64,000 nt of DNA from Akkermansia muciniphila (GCA_943333275.1 CALQSQ010000015.1:1-64000), one strand, 5' to 3'. Shown: positions 1 through 8,802, numbered from the stretch's first letter. The notes: generated from the sequence alone by a model not told the origin. Numbers and translations are program-made.

Positions 1-1
1 C

Positions 2-3000
2 ATCTACGAGCACATTAAACCCCAACTCCTCGCCCGCCTCCTCACCCCGGACGATCCCAACGCACCTTCCAACACTCCCTCTAATTCCAAATTCGCCCGA
101 GTCCGCCGCACGGACATAGACTCCAATGGCAATGGGATTCAAGATTGGTATGAGATAGAAAATTTCGCCACGGGTTCCCAATTCGCCCCGCCAGGTTCGC
201 CACTATACGTCGTTAGCGAGTTAGATGCCGACGGAGATGGATTTACGAACGCCGAAGAAGCTGCGGCAAATACCGATCCGAATGACGCCACCAAGCATCC
301 CCCGGGTTTCACCCGTCTGGTGGTCTTGCGCAAAAGTTCGGAGTTCTTCTCCGATGCCACCACCTTGGCCACGCTCACTGATTACATCGGCTGGCCGGAG
401 TTAAAGAACTACCAGGAAAGCCCCTCCGGGCTCATCCCCTCCTCCAACATCGAACGCCAGAACCTCGCTGTCGCCAGTCAGCCGCAAACCCTCGGCGCCC
501 ATGTCGTCGCTTTGCGCGAATTCCCCGGCACGCCGACCCCATCCTCCTACCTGCGCACACCCTTCGGCCCCGTGACCACGCGCAGCACCTTCCAACACAC
601 CCCCATGCCCCCTGACCGACTGCCAAGGCAGCAGGCAAGCGTAGAGAATGTGGCCGTCTGGCTGGAACACAAACCCATCGGGACCGAACCCGTCACTGCC
701 ACCTTCCTCCTCGTCCCCCGAACCCGCACCGGTGAGCCCGGAGCCCCATTGACTGGCCCATGGACAACAGGCCCCATCCAAACCGTAACCCTCACCATTC
801 CCGGCAAACAATCCGGCGAGCCAGGGCACACGCTCTCCGAAACAAAGCAGGTTCTCGTCCCGGAATTCCCTGCTGCCACGACAGAGGCCTACAGCCTGGA
901 GGCGGAGGTGGGCATCCTACCCATGGAGTATATCACAAAAGGACTAACGAATGATTCCTTCAAACTCTCTCCGACCCTCCTGATTCATGGAGAACAGCCC
1001 CAAGTAAAACTGGACCCGGTCTCCAACGCTAGCGTATCGGTCGATGGTCTCACAGCCACTCTCCATTTGAGTGGTGATGTTACTGACACCGTAATGGGCA
1101 CCACACCACAAGGGGGAGGCGCTGATATTTTGAAAGTAACGGCGTTTGTGAATGATAGTCCTTCTGACGCCGATGCATCGTTGATCCGCATTCCCCAAGC
1201 CCCCACTTTTTGGACCCCGTTCGGTGAGAAAGCCCATTTCAGCGGTTTGACTGTGCAAATTCCTGCGACTGGCATTCAGCGGGTGCGAGTCGAAACCACC
1301 CAAAATGCTGCCGGACTCCGAGGTTCTGCTGAGGTCGAAATCCGTTTTTCCCAGACGTGGAGTCCGCCCACCATTACGTCTGCCGTCACCGCTGTTTACG
1401 ATTTAATCTTTCCCTCTGCACTTACAATAACGGATGCGGAGACCATCGAAATTGCCACTGAAGGAGGGGATCCCTTCGCCAGTTTGTTGGAAACCGGTCC
1501 CAACACCAAAATCTTCCAACAGCAGTCAACTGGCCTGACCCTTTGGCTTAATGGCGCTTATGCACCCACAGCCCAGATAGATAACCTTGCCTGCACACTC
1601 TACGTTCCAGGAGGATTATTCACAAGTGGAGATTCGACAGGTGGAATACAAGTGACTTGTCAGGAGACAGGGCCTCAAACACTCCGTTTTAGGCACGCTA
1701 GCACAATGGCGACGGACACCGCTGGCGGGATTCCCTCAGATACTCTCGAGTCCGTCACGCTGGTGGACAGTGGTCCGCCCTCCACCGCCTATCCGATAGC
1801 GTTCAGAATTGCCCCCCTCGCCAGCGGTCTGGAATTGCAGCTTTTTGGCAATGACTTCCCCATCAAAATCTTGGCTGGGCAGAGTGGAAACGCTTTTGCC
1901 ACTACCCAGGACGACAAGCCGCTCATTGGATTTCTTGTCCGCAACGTGGACGAAGTGGCGGAGAGCGAATCACTGGAGTTCGTGTACTACGACCACGCCT
2001 CCGGGGCCTTGCAGCGGATTGCACGGTCGTCCTCAGCCACCGAGGAGACTTGGAAACTTAAGACCGGCACCACCGAATTGATGACAGATCAGAAACTGCC
2101 CTTAAAGCGCGTTTCCATGCTCAATGCGGATGGCAGTGCCGGCGAAGGGTTTGTCCCGGTGGAAATTGACACTCTCATCGCCGTTGCCGGAGGTGACACC
2201 TATGTGGAAATCCAGGAGGATTCCCAGTTTGTTTACGAATTTTCGGGCGTAAAGCCAGGCGAAGTTCTCCGGGTTGCCAGCCAGGACCAGCCAGCGGACC
2301 GTTTCGATCTCGTGGTACCGGGAGCAACGCCGAAACTCACTCCCCACACCCGAAAGGCAGACCTCACCGTTCACGCTCCCGGGATCTACAGGACACAGCA
2401 AAAAGTGGTCGTTTACACCACCGGGCCGGACGGCCCGCAAACCCTTACCGACGCGCAATGGCAAGCGCTTAAAGGTCTGGGCTATCTTGCCGTCCACAAC
2501 GGTTCACCAGTGGTGAGGTGTGCCGCAGACATTGATCAGTTTCTTGCGGACGAGGGCATCACCGATCTGCATCCGCCATCGGATATTGCTTTTGGCGATG
2601 GAGACGATCTTTCGGAAAAGGCTGCAGCCTTCCGTCACAAAGGTTTCACGGATCATCATGCCATGAATGTTTATCACAACACTGAGAAGGGTAAAAAATG
2701 GAGGGAGATGTTGAAGAGCATGTTCGGCACGGACTTTGACCCTGATGAGTTCACCATTCCCGTTCAAGCCAAGGTTCACTCCAAGACCCAGCATTTGGCG
2801 ACCCAGGTCTGGGATGATCTCATTGACGGGCCGGGCGGATCAGGAGGCATCTCGGCGCTTTTTAATGCAGATGGCAAAGTGCTACCGGGAGTGACATCGG
2901 AGCAAATGGCCGACCTGCGCTACCGCACATGGACTGCCATGGATGACAGCATCAATGCCATGAGTGGAACAAAGCTCAAGGTGGATCGCGGGCGCATGCG

Positions 3001-3712
3001 GATCTGGCCAACGGTGTTAAACAATAGAGATGGTCTTCCGCATCCTTTGCGGGAGAAATTTTTACAGGGTGGGTGGAGGATGGGGTCCAGCGCAAGCCGT
3101 TACATGGAACTCGACGATATAGTAAAAGCGGGGGTTATTAAAGATGCCGGAAAGCTTGCCAGATTGAAGGCCATGCGGAAAACGCTGACAAAGAGTGTCT
3201 TCAAGGGCGGCATGAAGGCCGTGGCTGTTAGTCTGGCGTGCAGCATTCTCAAAGGCTATGCTGCTGCGGAGATGGCCTACGGATCGCTCGTCAACGGCTG
3301 GCAGGAGACCTTGGCGCAGAAGCTCAATGACGAACTTGGTCTGGAGGACATTGATCTGGCACGTCAGATCGTCTCCGCCGCCTTCACCACTGATCTGATT
3401 CCCGGCGGCACCCGCGTAATCCAGCACCAATTGCCGAATGGCAACCTCATCGTGGAAGGAGATCCAACTTTTCGGTGTTATTGGGGAAACACTGATACCA
3501 TCAACGCGATTGATCATTACATCGTCACGGAAATGAAAAAATTCCCAGAAGGCACCTTCAAAATGGCCCTTGTGAGAACCACTCCCCCGCATGACCACAA
3601 GATCATTGACCAAGAGCCACCATGGTTCATCCGTGGGTGGTATCCCCATGTGGGGGCTAAAGTCTCGCATTACTGGGAGGCCGTATCCAAAGCAGAAAGG
3701 AATACACAATGA
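2..3712 (+). CDS. Giant exported protein with C-terminal toxin-like tip (5' end outside window)
   Basis: The frame is open from the first bases, so the start lies upstream; 1,236 residues are visible. Near the visible N-terminus are two calcium-binding-type motifs (DSNGNGIQDWYE and DADGDGFTNAEE) common in exported Verrucomicrobial proteins. A long beta-rich body follows. Near residues 880-935 is a His-rich stretch (DHHAMNVYHN, then HSKTQHLATQVW) that recalls HHH/HNH-like nuclease modules or the Myxococcal lipoprotein family DUF2380; this is only a resemblance. The last ~100 residues are repeated downstream as detached copies. The stop codon overlaps the ATG of the next gene (ATGA). Large body, separable C-terminal tip, and coupled small downstream gene are the layout of polymorphic toxins. 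The toxin role is inferred and no catalytic residues are assigned. Confidence 0.6.
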   Translation: MYEHIKPQLLARLLTPDDPNAPSNTPSNSKFARVRRTDIDSNGNGIQDWYEIENFATGSQFAPPGSPLYVVSELDADGDGFTNAEEAAANTDPNDATKHPPGFTRLVVLRKSSEFFSDATTLATLTDYIGWPELKNYQESPSGLIPSSNIERQNLAVASQPQTLGAHVVALREFPGTPTPSSYLRTPFGPVTTRSTFQHTPMPPDRLPRQQASVENVAVWLEHKPIGTEPVTATFLLVPRTRTGEPGAPLTGPWTTGPIQTVTLTIPGKQSGEPGHTLSETKQVLVPEFPAATTEAYSLEAEVGILPMEYITKGLTNDSFKLSPTLLIHGEQPQVKLDPVSNASVSVDGLTATLHLSGDVTDTVMGTTPQGGGADILKVTAFVNDSPSDADASLIRIPQAPTFWTPFGEKAHFSGLTVQIPATGIQRVRVETTQNAAGLRGSAEVEIRFSQTWSPPTITSAVTAVYDLIFPSALTITDAETIEIATEGGDPFASLLETGPNTKIFQQQSTGLTLWLNGAYAPTAQIDNLACTLYVPGGLFTSGDSTGGIQVTCQETGPQTLRFRHASTMATDTAGGIPSDTLESVTLVDSGPPSTAYPIAFRIAPLASGLELQLFGNDFPIKILAGQSGNAFATTQDDKPLIGFLVRNVDEVAESESLEFVYYDHASGALQRIARSSSATEETWKLKTGTTELMTDQKLPLKRVSMLNADGSAGEGFVPVEIDTLIAVAGGDTYVEIQEDSQFVYEFSGVKPGEVLRVASQDQPADRFDLVVPGATPKLTPHTRKADLTVHAPGIYRTQQKVVVYTTGPDGPQTLTDAQWQALKGLGYLAVHNGSPVVRCAADIDQFLADEGITDLHPPSDIAFGDGDDLSEKAAAFRHKGFTDHHAMNVYHNTEKGKKWREMLKSMFGTDFDPDEFTIPVQAKVHSKTQHLATQVWDDLIDGPGGSGGISALFNADGKVLPGVTSEQMADLRYRTWTAMDDSINAMSGTKLKVDRGRMRIWPTVLNNRDGLPHPLREKFLQGGWRMGSSASRYMELDDIVKAGVIKDAGKLARLKAMRKTLTKSVFKGGMKAVAVSLACSILKGYAAAEMAYGSLVNGWQETLAQKLNDELGLEDIDLARQIVSAAFTTDLIPGGTRVIQHQLPNGNLIVEGDPTFRCYWGNTDTINAIDHYIVTEMKKFPEGTFKMALVRTTPPHDHKIIDQEPPWFIRGWYPHVGAKVSHYWEAVSKAERNTQ

Positions 3713-4338
3713 AAGACATTACGGATTACAGCTTTTTCGACGACTCGCTTAAATCCATCAGGAGGCTAAGGGGAACCCATTATGACGTATTTCAGGGTTC
3801 GCTCGAAATAAGAAATGATGCATCCGGTTCACCCCCCGCCAAACTTATACAGGAAGCGGATGAATTTGGAAACCGCATCTTCGAGGCAACTAGCTATGCC
3901 ACAATACCCGGCCATGGGTTAAATCGGCTGCAGGAACTGGTGCGCCACCCGTTGCCACCAGATTTCATCGCATTCTACGAAAAATACGAAAAAGCGCTCG
4001 CCGTCACCTTGGCCTACCCACTGTATTTCTGGCCTGAGGACAGAATCATTGAAGAAATCAAGGAACGGAGGGAATTCTTGGACCGCCCCATGCGCACCTT
4101 TCGTTTTGGTGAACAGTATGACCGACAAGCGGCCCAATATGGGCTTTGGCTTGAGGAACCAGGGACGATGAAGTGGCAGGTGATTGTCATGGATACAGGA
4201 GTCATCGACGAGGATGCAGATATCTATGTTCAACCCTATCGCAGAACCGGTGCATCCTTTTACGAATGGTTCAAAGAGCGGATGGAAACAGACGGGGCAT
4301 TCGATCCGGATGGGAAATTCTTTCAAGTCGTGCCATAA
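3709..4338 (+). CDS. Putative immunity protein 1 (SUKH/SMI1-like)
   Basis: A 209-residue cytosolic protein with no signal peptide or membrane segment, translationally coupled to the toxin-like gene by a 4-nt ATGA overlap. The order HPLPPDFIAFYEKY, then a helical stretch, then YGLWLEE..WQVIV and a terminal ASFYEWFKERM resembles SMI1/KNR4 (SUKH) immunity proteins, where a short helix precedes a beta sheet and the C-terminus carries a SF..F motif. A paralogue lies at 4657-5292; the two are nearly identical at nucleotide level over the middle (from about 3885 against 4833) but differ in the first ~55 residues. Assignment as immunity protein rests on position and duplication; the SUKH fold is a resemblance only. 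Confidence 0.5.
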   Translation: MKDITDYSFFDDSLKSIRRLRGTHYDVFQGSLEIRNDASGSPPAKLIQEADEFGNRIFEATSYATIPGHGLNRLQELVRHPLPPDFIAFYEKYEKALAVTLAYPLYFWPEDRIIEEIKERREFLDRPMRTFRFGEQYDRQAAQYGLWLEEPGTMKWQVIVMDTGVIDEDADIYVQPYRRTGASFYEWFKERMETDGAFDPDGKFFQVVP

Positions 4339-4343
4339 AAGCA

Positions 4344-4660
4344 GCGGCATGTCTTGGTTCTCGCAGTATCAAGCACCAATTGCCAAACGGCAACCTCACC
4401 TGGAAGGAGATCCAACTTTTCGGTGTTATTGGGGAAACACTGATACCATCAACGCGATTGATCATTATATCGTCACGGAAATGAAGAAATTCCCCGAAGG
4501 CACCTTCAAAATGGCCCTTGTGAGAACCACCCCCCCGCATGACCACAAAATCATTGACCACGAGCCACCATGGTTCATCCGCGGATGGTATCCCCATGTA
4601 GGAGCTAAAGTGGCGGACTACTGGGAGGCCGTATCCAAAGCAGAAAGGAATACACAATGA
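4344..4660 (+). pseudogene. Detached second copy of the toxin-like C-terminal tip, frameshifted
   Basis: Repeats the sequence at about 3403-3712 with an offset of 949 nt. From GDPTFRCYWGNTDTINAI through SKAERNTQ it encodes nearly the same peptide as the tip of the upstream gene (DQEPPW becomes DHEPPW, VSHYW becomes VADYW). Near 4399-4402 one base is missing relative to copy 1 (ctcatcgtggaagg against ctcacctggaagg), so the segment before that point is in another frame. No plausible start codon or ribosome binding site precedes it; the open frame begins inside the previous gene. Its stop again overlaps the ATG of an immunity-like gene. This is what is expected of an orphan toxin-tip cassette. 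Confidence 0.65.
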
Positions 4661-5292
4661 AAAGCACCCCTGATTACAGCTTCTTCGACGGCTCACTGAA
4701 AAGGGTTAGAAAACTACAAGGATCACATTACCGCATTTTCCAAGGTTCGCGGGAAATCAGAAGTGAAAACTCGCCCTCACCACAAGCCCGAATTATTCGT
4801 GAGGAAGTTGAGATTGCAGACTGCATCTTCGAGGCAACTAGCTATGCCACAATACCCGGCCATGGGTTAAATCGGCTGCAGGAACTGGTGCGCCATCCGC
4901 TGCCCCCCGAATTCATTGCATTCTACGAAAAATACGAAAAAGCGCTCGCCGTCACCTTGGCATACCCGCTGTATTTCTGGCCTGAGGACAAAATTATAGA
5001 AGAAATCAACGAGCGGAGGGAATTTCTGGACCGCCCCATGCGCACCTTTCGCTTTGGTGAACAGTATGACCGACACGCGGCGCAATACGGACTTTGGCTT
5101 GAAGAACCGGGGACGATGAAGTGGCAGGTGATTGTCCTGGACGCGGGAGTCATCGACGAGGATGCAGATATCTATGTGCCGCCCTATCGCAGGACCGGTG
5201 CATCCTTTTACGAATGGTTCAGAGAGTGGATGGAAACAGACGGGGCATTCGATTCATCAACAGATTGGAAATTTTTCCAAGCCGTGCCATGA
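4657..5292 (+). CDS. Putative immunity protein 2 (SUKH/SMI1-like), paralogue
   Basis: A 211-residue paralogue of the protein at 3709-4338. Residues from IFEATSYATIPGHGLNRLQE onward are almost identical, including HPLPPEFIAFYEKYEKAL and ADIYVPPYRRTGASFYEWF. The first ~55 residues differ more, and the C-terminus has a small insertion (FDSSTDWKFF). It overlaps the end of the detached toxin tip by ATGA, as copy 1 does. Mosaic conservation suggests recombination between the copies. If copy 1 protects against the intact tip, this one may protect against the variant tip of copy 2 or act as a spare; that is inference. Confidence 0.5.
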   Translation: MKSTPDYSFFDGSLKRVRKLQGSHYRIFQGSREIRSENSPSPQARIIREEVEIADCIFEATSYATIPGHGLNRLQELVRHPLPPEFIAFYEKYEKALAVTLAYPLYFWPEDKIIEEINERREFLDRPMRTFRFGEQYDRHAAQYGLWLEEPGTMKWQVIVLDAGVIDEDADIYVPPYRRTGASFYEWFREWMETDGAFDSSTDWKFFQAVP

Positions 5293-5298
5293 AGACGA

Positions 5299-5415
5299 CC
5301 GCAGGTCTTGGCACTCGCGTAGTCCAGCACCAATTGTCGAATGGCAACCTCCTCGTGGAAGGTGATCCAACATTTCGGTGTTATTGGGGAAACACGGACA
5401 CGATCAATGCAATTG
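5299..5415 (+). pseudogene. Truncated third copy of the toxin-like tip
   Basis: Matches the start of the tip repeat (TRVVQHQLSNGNLLVEGD, then PTFRCYWGNTDTINAI), offset by 954 nt from copy 2. The similarity stops abruptly after about 5415 and unrelated sequence follows. Unlike copy 2, the frame across the start of the tip is intact here. No immunity gene follows. The next bases (5434-5500) in another frame encode a membrane-like stretch (WTLVAGLFLAAGGLVWWLV, then KRR), which may be the tail of a lost gene or chance. Confidence 0.6.
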
Positions 5416-5488
5416 GAATCAGAATCAACCGCGTGGACATTGGTGGCGGGGTTGTTCCTGGCGGCGGGCGGGCTGGTGTGGTGGTTGG

Positions 5489-5767
5489 TCAAGAGGCGCG
5501 GCGGGCGCGACCTTCGGCGATAATTTCGTCGGCAGTGAATTCGACGAAATCGCCGCTGTCAGCTTCTTCGAGGCCGAGGGCGATTTCGGTGCGCAGAGTG
5601 GTGAGTTTGAACTGTTGTTCTTCGGAGAGTTCGGTCTCGCTTTGAGCCTTGACGTTGTAGAGAAGATTGACAATGAACTCTTCCGCATCGTGGAAGGCTC
5701 CGGCTTTCACGGATCGGTCAACGAAGGTGCTGAGTTCATCAGGAAGAGTGACGGCGAGTTGGGTCAT
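5489..5767 (-). CDS. ParD/CopG-like antitoxin, orphan
   Basis: A 92-residue protein starting MTQLAVTLPDELSTFVDR; this ATG (5767) was preferred over an upstream in-frame start because it begins the typical ribbon-helix-helix strand. The pattern VTLPDELSTFVDRSVKAG.FHDAEEFIVNLL is characteristic of ParD-type antitoxins, which bind DNA as dimers through the N-terminal strand and neutralise a ParE toxin with the C-terminal part. No ParE-like frame follows on the minus strand; the sequence there is the truncated toxin-tip repeat. So it is a solitary antitoxin, or its toxin was lost in the rearrangement that ended the repeat array. Confidence 0.65.
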   Translation of the reverse strand: MTQLAVTLPDELSTFVDRSVKAGAFHDAEEFIVNLLYNVKAQSETELSEEQQFKLTTLRTEIALGLEEADSGDFVEFTADEIIAEGRARRAS

Positions 5768-5920
5768 GGCAGGCGTAACGTAAGCACTGAGCAGCGCATT
5801 GTCGAGGGGCGGATTTTGCCACACCCACCTGACACTGAACACCAGCGGCGGCTCAGCGGTGATTCTTTTCCAAGGTTCCCCGATAATTCCTGAGGAATCG
5901 CCGGGGCCACCCGGGCGCTT

Positions 5921-5971
5921 GTGAAAAATTTCACAAATTCACCTTGCCCGGTCCGAGGGGGCTTTTAGTCT
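5921..5971 (+). promoter_or_regulatory. Candidate nuoD promoter region with palindrome
   Basis: A perfect 14-nt palindrome gtgaaaaatttcac (5921-5934) lies just upstream of a sigma70-like pair TTGCCC (5944-5949) and TAGTCT (5966-5971) with a 16-nt spacer, about 40 nt before the nuoD ATG. The -10 match is weak. The palindrome would be a possible operator; no regulator is identified. Confidence 0.25.
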
Positions 5972-6012
5972 GAGGGAATTTAGAATTTCCCCCGAATCCG
6001 CCTCCCCCAGCC

Positions 6013-7272
6013 ATGAGCACAGTTGTCAGAGAGATCGAAGCGCCCGACGTAGCCAGTCGGGCCGCGCAGCAAATGCAAGACCATCAGGATCTGGCGCAGG
6101 ATGTGATGGGCGAGAAGCTCATCCTCAACATGGGCCCGAGCCACCCGGCCACGCATGGCGTGCTGCGGTTGGTGCTGGAGCTGGATGGGGAGATCATTAC
6201 CAAGGCCACGCCGGACGTGGGGTATCTGCACCGGGGCGATGAAAAGATCGCCGAGAACATGCACTACAACCAGTTCGTGCCCTACACGGACCGCCTGGAT
6301 TATCTGGCGCCGCTGGCCAACAATGTGGCGTATGCCATGGCGGTGGAGAAATTGCTCGGCTGGGAACTGCCCGCGCGTGGCCAGGCGATCCGTGTGCTGT
6401 GCTGTGAGCTGGCGCGGATTTCCGCACACCTGCTGGGCGTGGGGGTGTTTGCGATGGATGTGGGGGCGATGACGGTGTTCCTCTACACGTTTGCCGAGCG
6501 CGAGAAAATTTACAACCTGAGCGAGCACCTGACCGGGGCGCGTTTCACGACGAGCTACACGCGGATCGGCGGCATGACGCGGGATCTGCCGAAGGGGTTT
6601 GTGGAGCGGGTTCGGAAGTTTATCGATGAGTTTCTGCCCATCGTGGATGAGACGGATCAGTTGCTGACGCGCAATCAGATCTTTATCGATCGCACCCGGG
6701 ACATCGGGGTCATCACCAAAGACCGCGCGATCGCCTACGGCATCACCGGGCCGAACCTGCGCGCCTCCGGCGTGGATTACGATGTGCGGAAGGCGCATCC
6801 GTATCTCGGCTACGAGCAGTATGAATTCGACATCCCCATCGGCACGGTGGGCGATTGCTATGACCGGTATTTGGTCCGCATGGAAGAAATGCGCCAGAGC
6901 GTGCGCATCATCAAACAGGTCCTGGACACGCTCCCGGACGGCCCCATCAATTACGAGGACCCCAAGAACCGGCTGCCGGAAAAAGAACGCGTCCTCATGA
7001 GCATGGAGGAACTCATCCACCATTTCATCATCGCCACCCAGGGCGTGGATGTCCCGCCGGGGGAAATTTATTTCGGCCACGAAAATCCCAAGGGCGAACT
7101 CGGATTCTACATCGTCAGCAAGGGCGGCGGTGTCCCGCACCGCCTGAAGATCCGCAGCCCCAGCTTCGTGAATCTCAGCATCGTGCCCGAACTCCTGCCC
7201 GGCCACATGATCTCCGATGTCCCCGCCGTCCTCGGCAGTCTGGACTTCGTCATGGGCGAGTGCGACCGCTAG
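6013..7272 (+). CDS. nuoD: NADH-quinone oxidoreductase subunit D
   Basis: A 419-residue protein, normal family length. Conserved 49-kDa-subunit blocks are present in order: MGPSHPATHG near residue 40, HRGDEKIAE near 77, YTDRLDYLAPLANN near 93, and the closing DFVMGECDR. NuoD is in the peripheral arm of respiratory complex I, next to the terminal iron-sulfur cluster, and helps form the quinone-binding cavity. The gene stands alone: neither neighbour is another nuo subunit, so the rest of complex I must be encoded elsewhere. Confidence 0.97.
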   Translation: MSTVVREIEAPDVASRAAQQMQDHQDLAQDVMGEKLILNMGPSHPATHGVLRLVLELDGEIITKATPDVGYLHRGDEKIAENMHYNQFVPYTDRLDYLAPLANNVAYAMAVEKLLGWELPARGQAIRVLCCELARISAHLLGVGVFAMDVGAMTVFLYTFAEREKIYNLSEHLTGARFTTSYTRIGGMTRDLPKGFVERVRKFIDEFLPIVDETDQLLTRNQIFIDRTRDIGVITKDRAIAYGITGPNLRASGVDYDVRKAHPYLGYEQYEFDIPIGTVGDCYDRYLVRMEEMRQSVRIIKQVLDTLPDGPINYEDPKNRLPEKERVLMSMEELIHHFIIATQGVDVPPGEIYFGHENPKGELGFYIVSKGGGVPHRLKIRSPSFVNLSIVPELLPGHMISDVPAVLGSLDFVMGECDR

Positions 7273-7324
7273 TGCGGAAAAGAAATTTCGCATGCACGGC
7301 GGCCGGTGACGCTTATGCTGGACC

Positions 7325-8761
7325 ATGCTGAAACGTCTTTGCGCCCGATGGAAACTGCTGCTGATCCTTTTCCTGCTTACCCCAGTGCTCCTGTGGGCCA
7401 TTGCCCAATGGCTGGTCTCGCGCATGCTGCAACCGGAAGCCCTCGTCGCCCGCATCGAGGCCTCGCTCAACTGCCGGGCGGAAGTCACCAGCGCCTCCGC
7501 CAACCTCTGGAGCCTGCCCGCGACCGTCCAGCTTGAAGGCCTGAAGCTCGCCCCGCGGGATGCGGATGCAGACCAAGCCAAACCACTAGGCCAGCGCACG
7601 CCCCTCGACCCCAAGGCCCCCATTTTTGCCATTCAATCTGCGAAGCTGGAAATGAATCCGTGGGCTCTGCTGCGCGGACAGCTCAATGTGCGCAGTCTGG
7701 TCGTGCAGGTGGTGAATCTAAATTCCGAGACCCCGCTGAGCGGTGTGAGCACCCTGAATCAAATGATGGCCAAGCCCGCCATCGTCGCCGGAAAGCCCAA
7801 TCCCGCGCTGATTCCCGACGCCACACCCACACCCGGAACGGATCCTGCTCAGCCAGCGAACGAACCCAAGCCCCTCAACGGGCGCCGATTGCCTGTCGCC
7901 GTGATTATTGATTCCGCCAGAATCGAACATGTGCGTTTGGATTTCAAAAATGAAAAGCGCAAGGAACTCATCCGGCTGGAGGATGCCTCGTGGAATTTAA
8001 AACAATTTGCCCTCGACCCCGGCAACCTCGCCAAATCCAATCAGGCCGCGTTCGATCTCGACGGACAATTCCTCCTCGTCGCCAAGCGCAAGACTACGGA
8101 AAAGAATCCTGAAACCGGCAAATTCCTCCTGGAGAAATACGAGCAACTCAATCTCGGCCTCCACGTCGATGCCTCCACCGCCCTCTTCGATCCCAAATCC
8201 GGTCTGCTCGCACCGCTGCCCTTCAATGTCACGATCGCCAAGGACTCCATCATTGAGGACCTCCCCGCCCTTCTCAAGATCGGCAAGAAAATGGGCAAAT
8301 GGGAAAAATACGGCCTCATCCTCCCTCCGCTGCCCAATCGCGTGAAAATCGGTGAAGCCTCCACCGTCACCATGAATTACACGCAACCCAGGCTGCTCAT
8401 CGACAGCGATTTCTCCCTCATTCTGGAGGGCTACGAAATCATCCTCCACCGCGGCAGTTGGATGGACTACGCCGCCAACACCTGCGAATTGAACCTCAAC
8501 TTCCTCGGCTCCCCCGCCATCTCCCAAAAAGCCCTGAGCGGATTCACAAAGAAACTCAAGGACAAGCTAGGTGACACACTGGGCGGCACCCTCGGTGACA
8601 AAGTCATTTCCCTGTTCAAAAAGGAAGGCCTCATCCTCCCGGACGGCCGCCTCTCCGTTCCCATGGGCCTGACCGGCGAACTCACCGAACCCGAAGTGGA
8701 CGACCGCATCACCCCCATCCTCGAAAACGCCGTCCTCGAATCCCTGATCCCCGGCCTCTAA
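7325..8761 (+). CDS. AsmA-like membrane-anchored protein
   Basis: A 478-residue protein with an N-terminal membrane helix (LLILFLLTPVLLWAIAQWLV, about residues 12-31) followed by an arrangement typical of AsmA-like proteins: a short helix (ALVARIEASL), a strand with LWSLPATVQLEGLKLAP, then long beta-rich sequence. A Pro/Thr-rich linker is near residues 155-180, and the C-terminus has a Gly/Asp/Lys-rich helical stretch (KLKDKLGDTLGGTLGDKV). AsmA-type proteins act between inner and outer membranes, often in lipid transport; here the role is inferred from shape only. It starts 52 nt after nuoD and may be cotranscribed. Confidence 0.5.
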   Translation: MLKRLCARWKLLLILFLLTPVLLWAIAQWLVSRMLQPEALVARIEASLNCRAEVTSASANLWSLPATVQLEGLKLAPRDADADQAKPLGQRTPLDPKAPIFAIQSAKLEMNPWALLRGQLNVRSLVVQVVNLNSETPLSGVSTLNQMMAKPAIVAGKPNPALIPDATPTPGTDPAQPANEPKPLNGRRLPVAVIIDSARIEHVRLDFKNEKRKELIRLEDASWNLKQFALDPGNLAKSNQAAFDLDGQFLLVAKRKTTEKNPETGKFLLEKYEQLNLGLHVDASTALFDPKSGLLAPLPFNVTIAKDSIIEDLPALLKIGKKMGKWEKYGLILPPLPNRVKIGEASTVTMNYTQPRLLIDSDFSLILEGYEIILHRGSWMDYAANTCELNLNFLGSPAISQKALSGFTKKLKDKLGDTLGGTLGDKVISLFKKEGLILPDGRLSVPMGLTGELTEPEVDDRITPILENAVLESLIPGL

Positions 8762-8767
8762 CGTGTC

Positions 8768-8784
8768 ACGGGCATCCTGCCCGT
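8768..8784. terminator. Hairpin after the AsmA-like gene
   Basis: Perfect 7-bp inverted repeat acgggca / tgcccgt with a 3-nt loop, seven bases after the stop codon at 8761. There is no run of T, so termination is only possible, not shown. Confidence 0.35.
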
Positions 8785-8802
8785 AAGCCCTTCCGCACCC
8801 TC

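Larger units (their letters stand above)
3403..5415 (+). repeat. Tandem repeat of toxin-tip plus immunity cassette (two full units and one partial)
   Basis: The anchor gcaccaattg occurs at 3424, 4373 and 5327, giving periods of 949 and 954 nt. Unit 1 is the 3' end of the full-length gene plus immunity gene 1; unit 2 is a frameshifted tip plus immunity gene 2; unit 3 is a truncated tip. Only unit 1 is joined to the large exported body. Confidence 0.8.

Noticed and set aside
4184-4660. 158-codon frame as an independent gene
   Set aside because: Its only ATG lies inside the previous immunity gene and the upstream part is out of frame with the tip; treated as a detached cassette.
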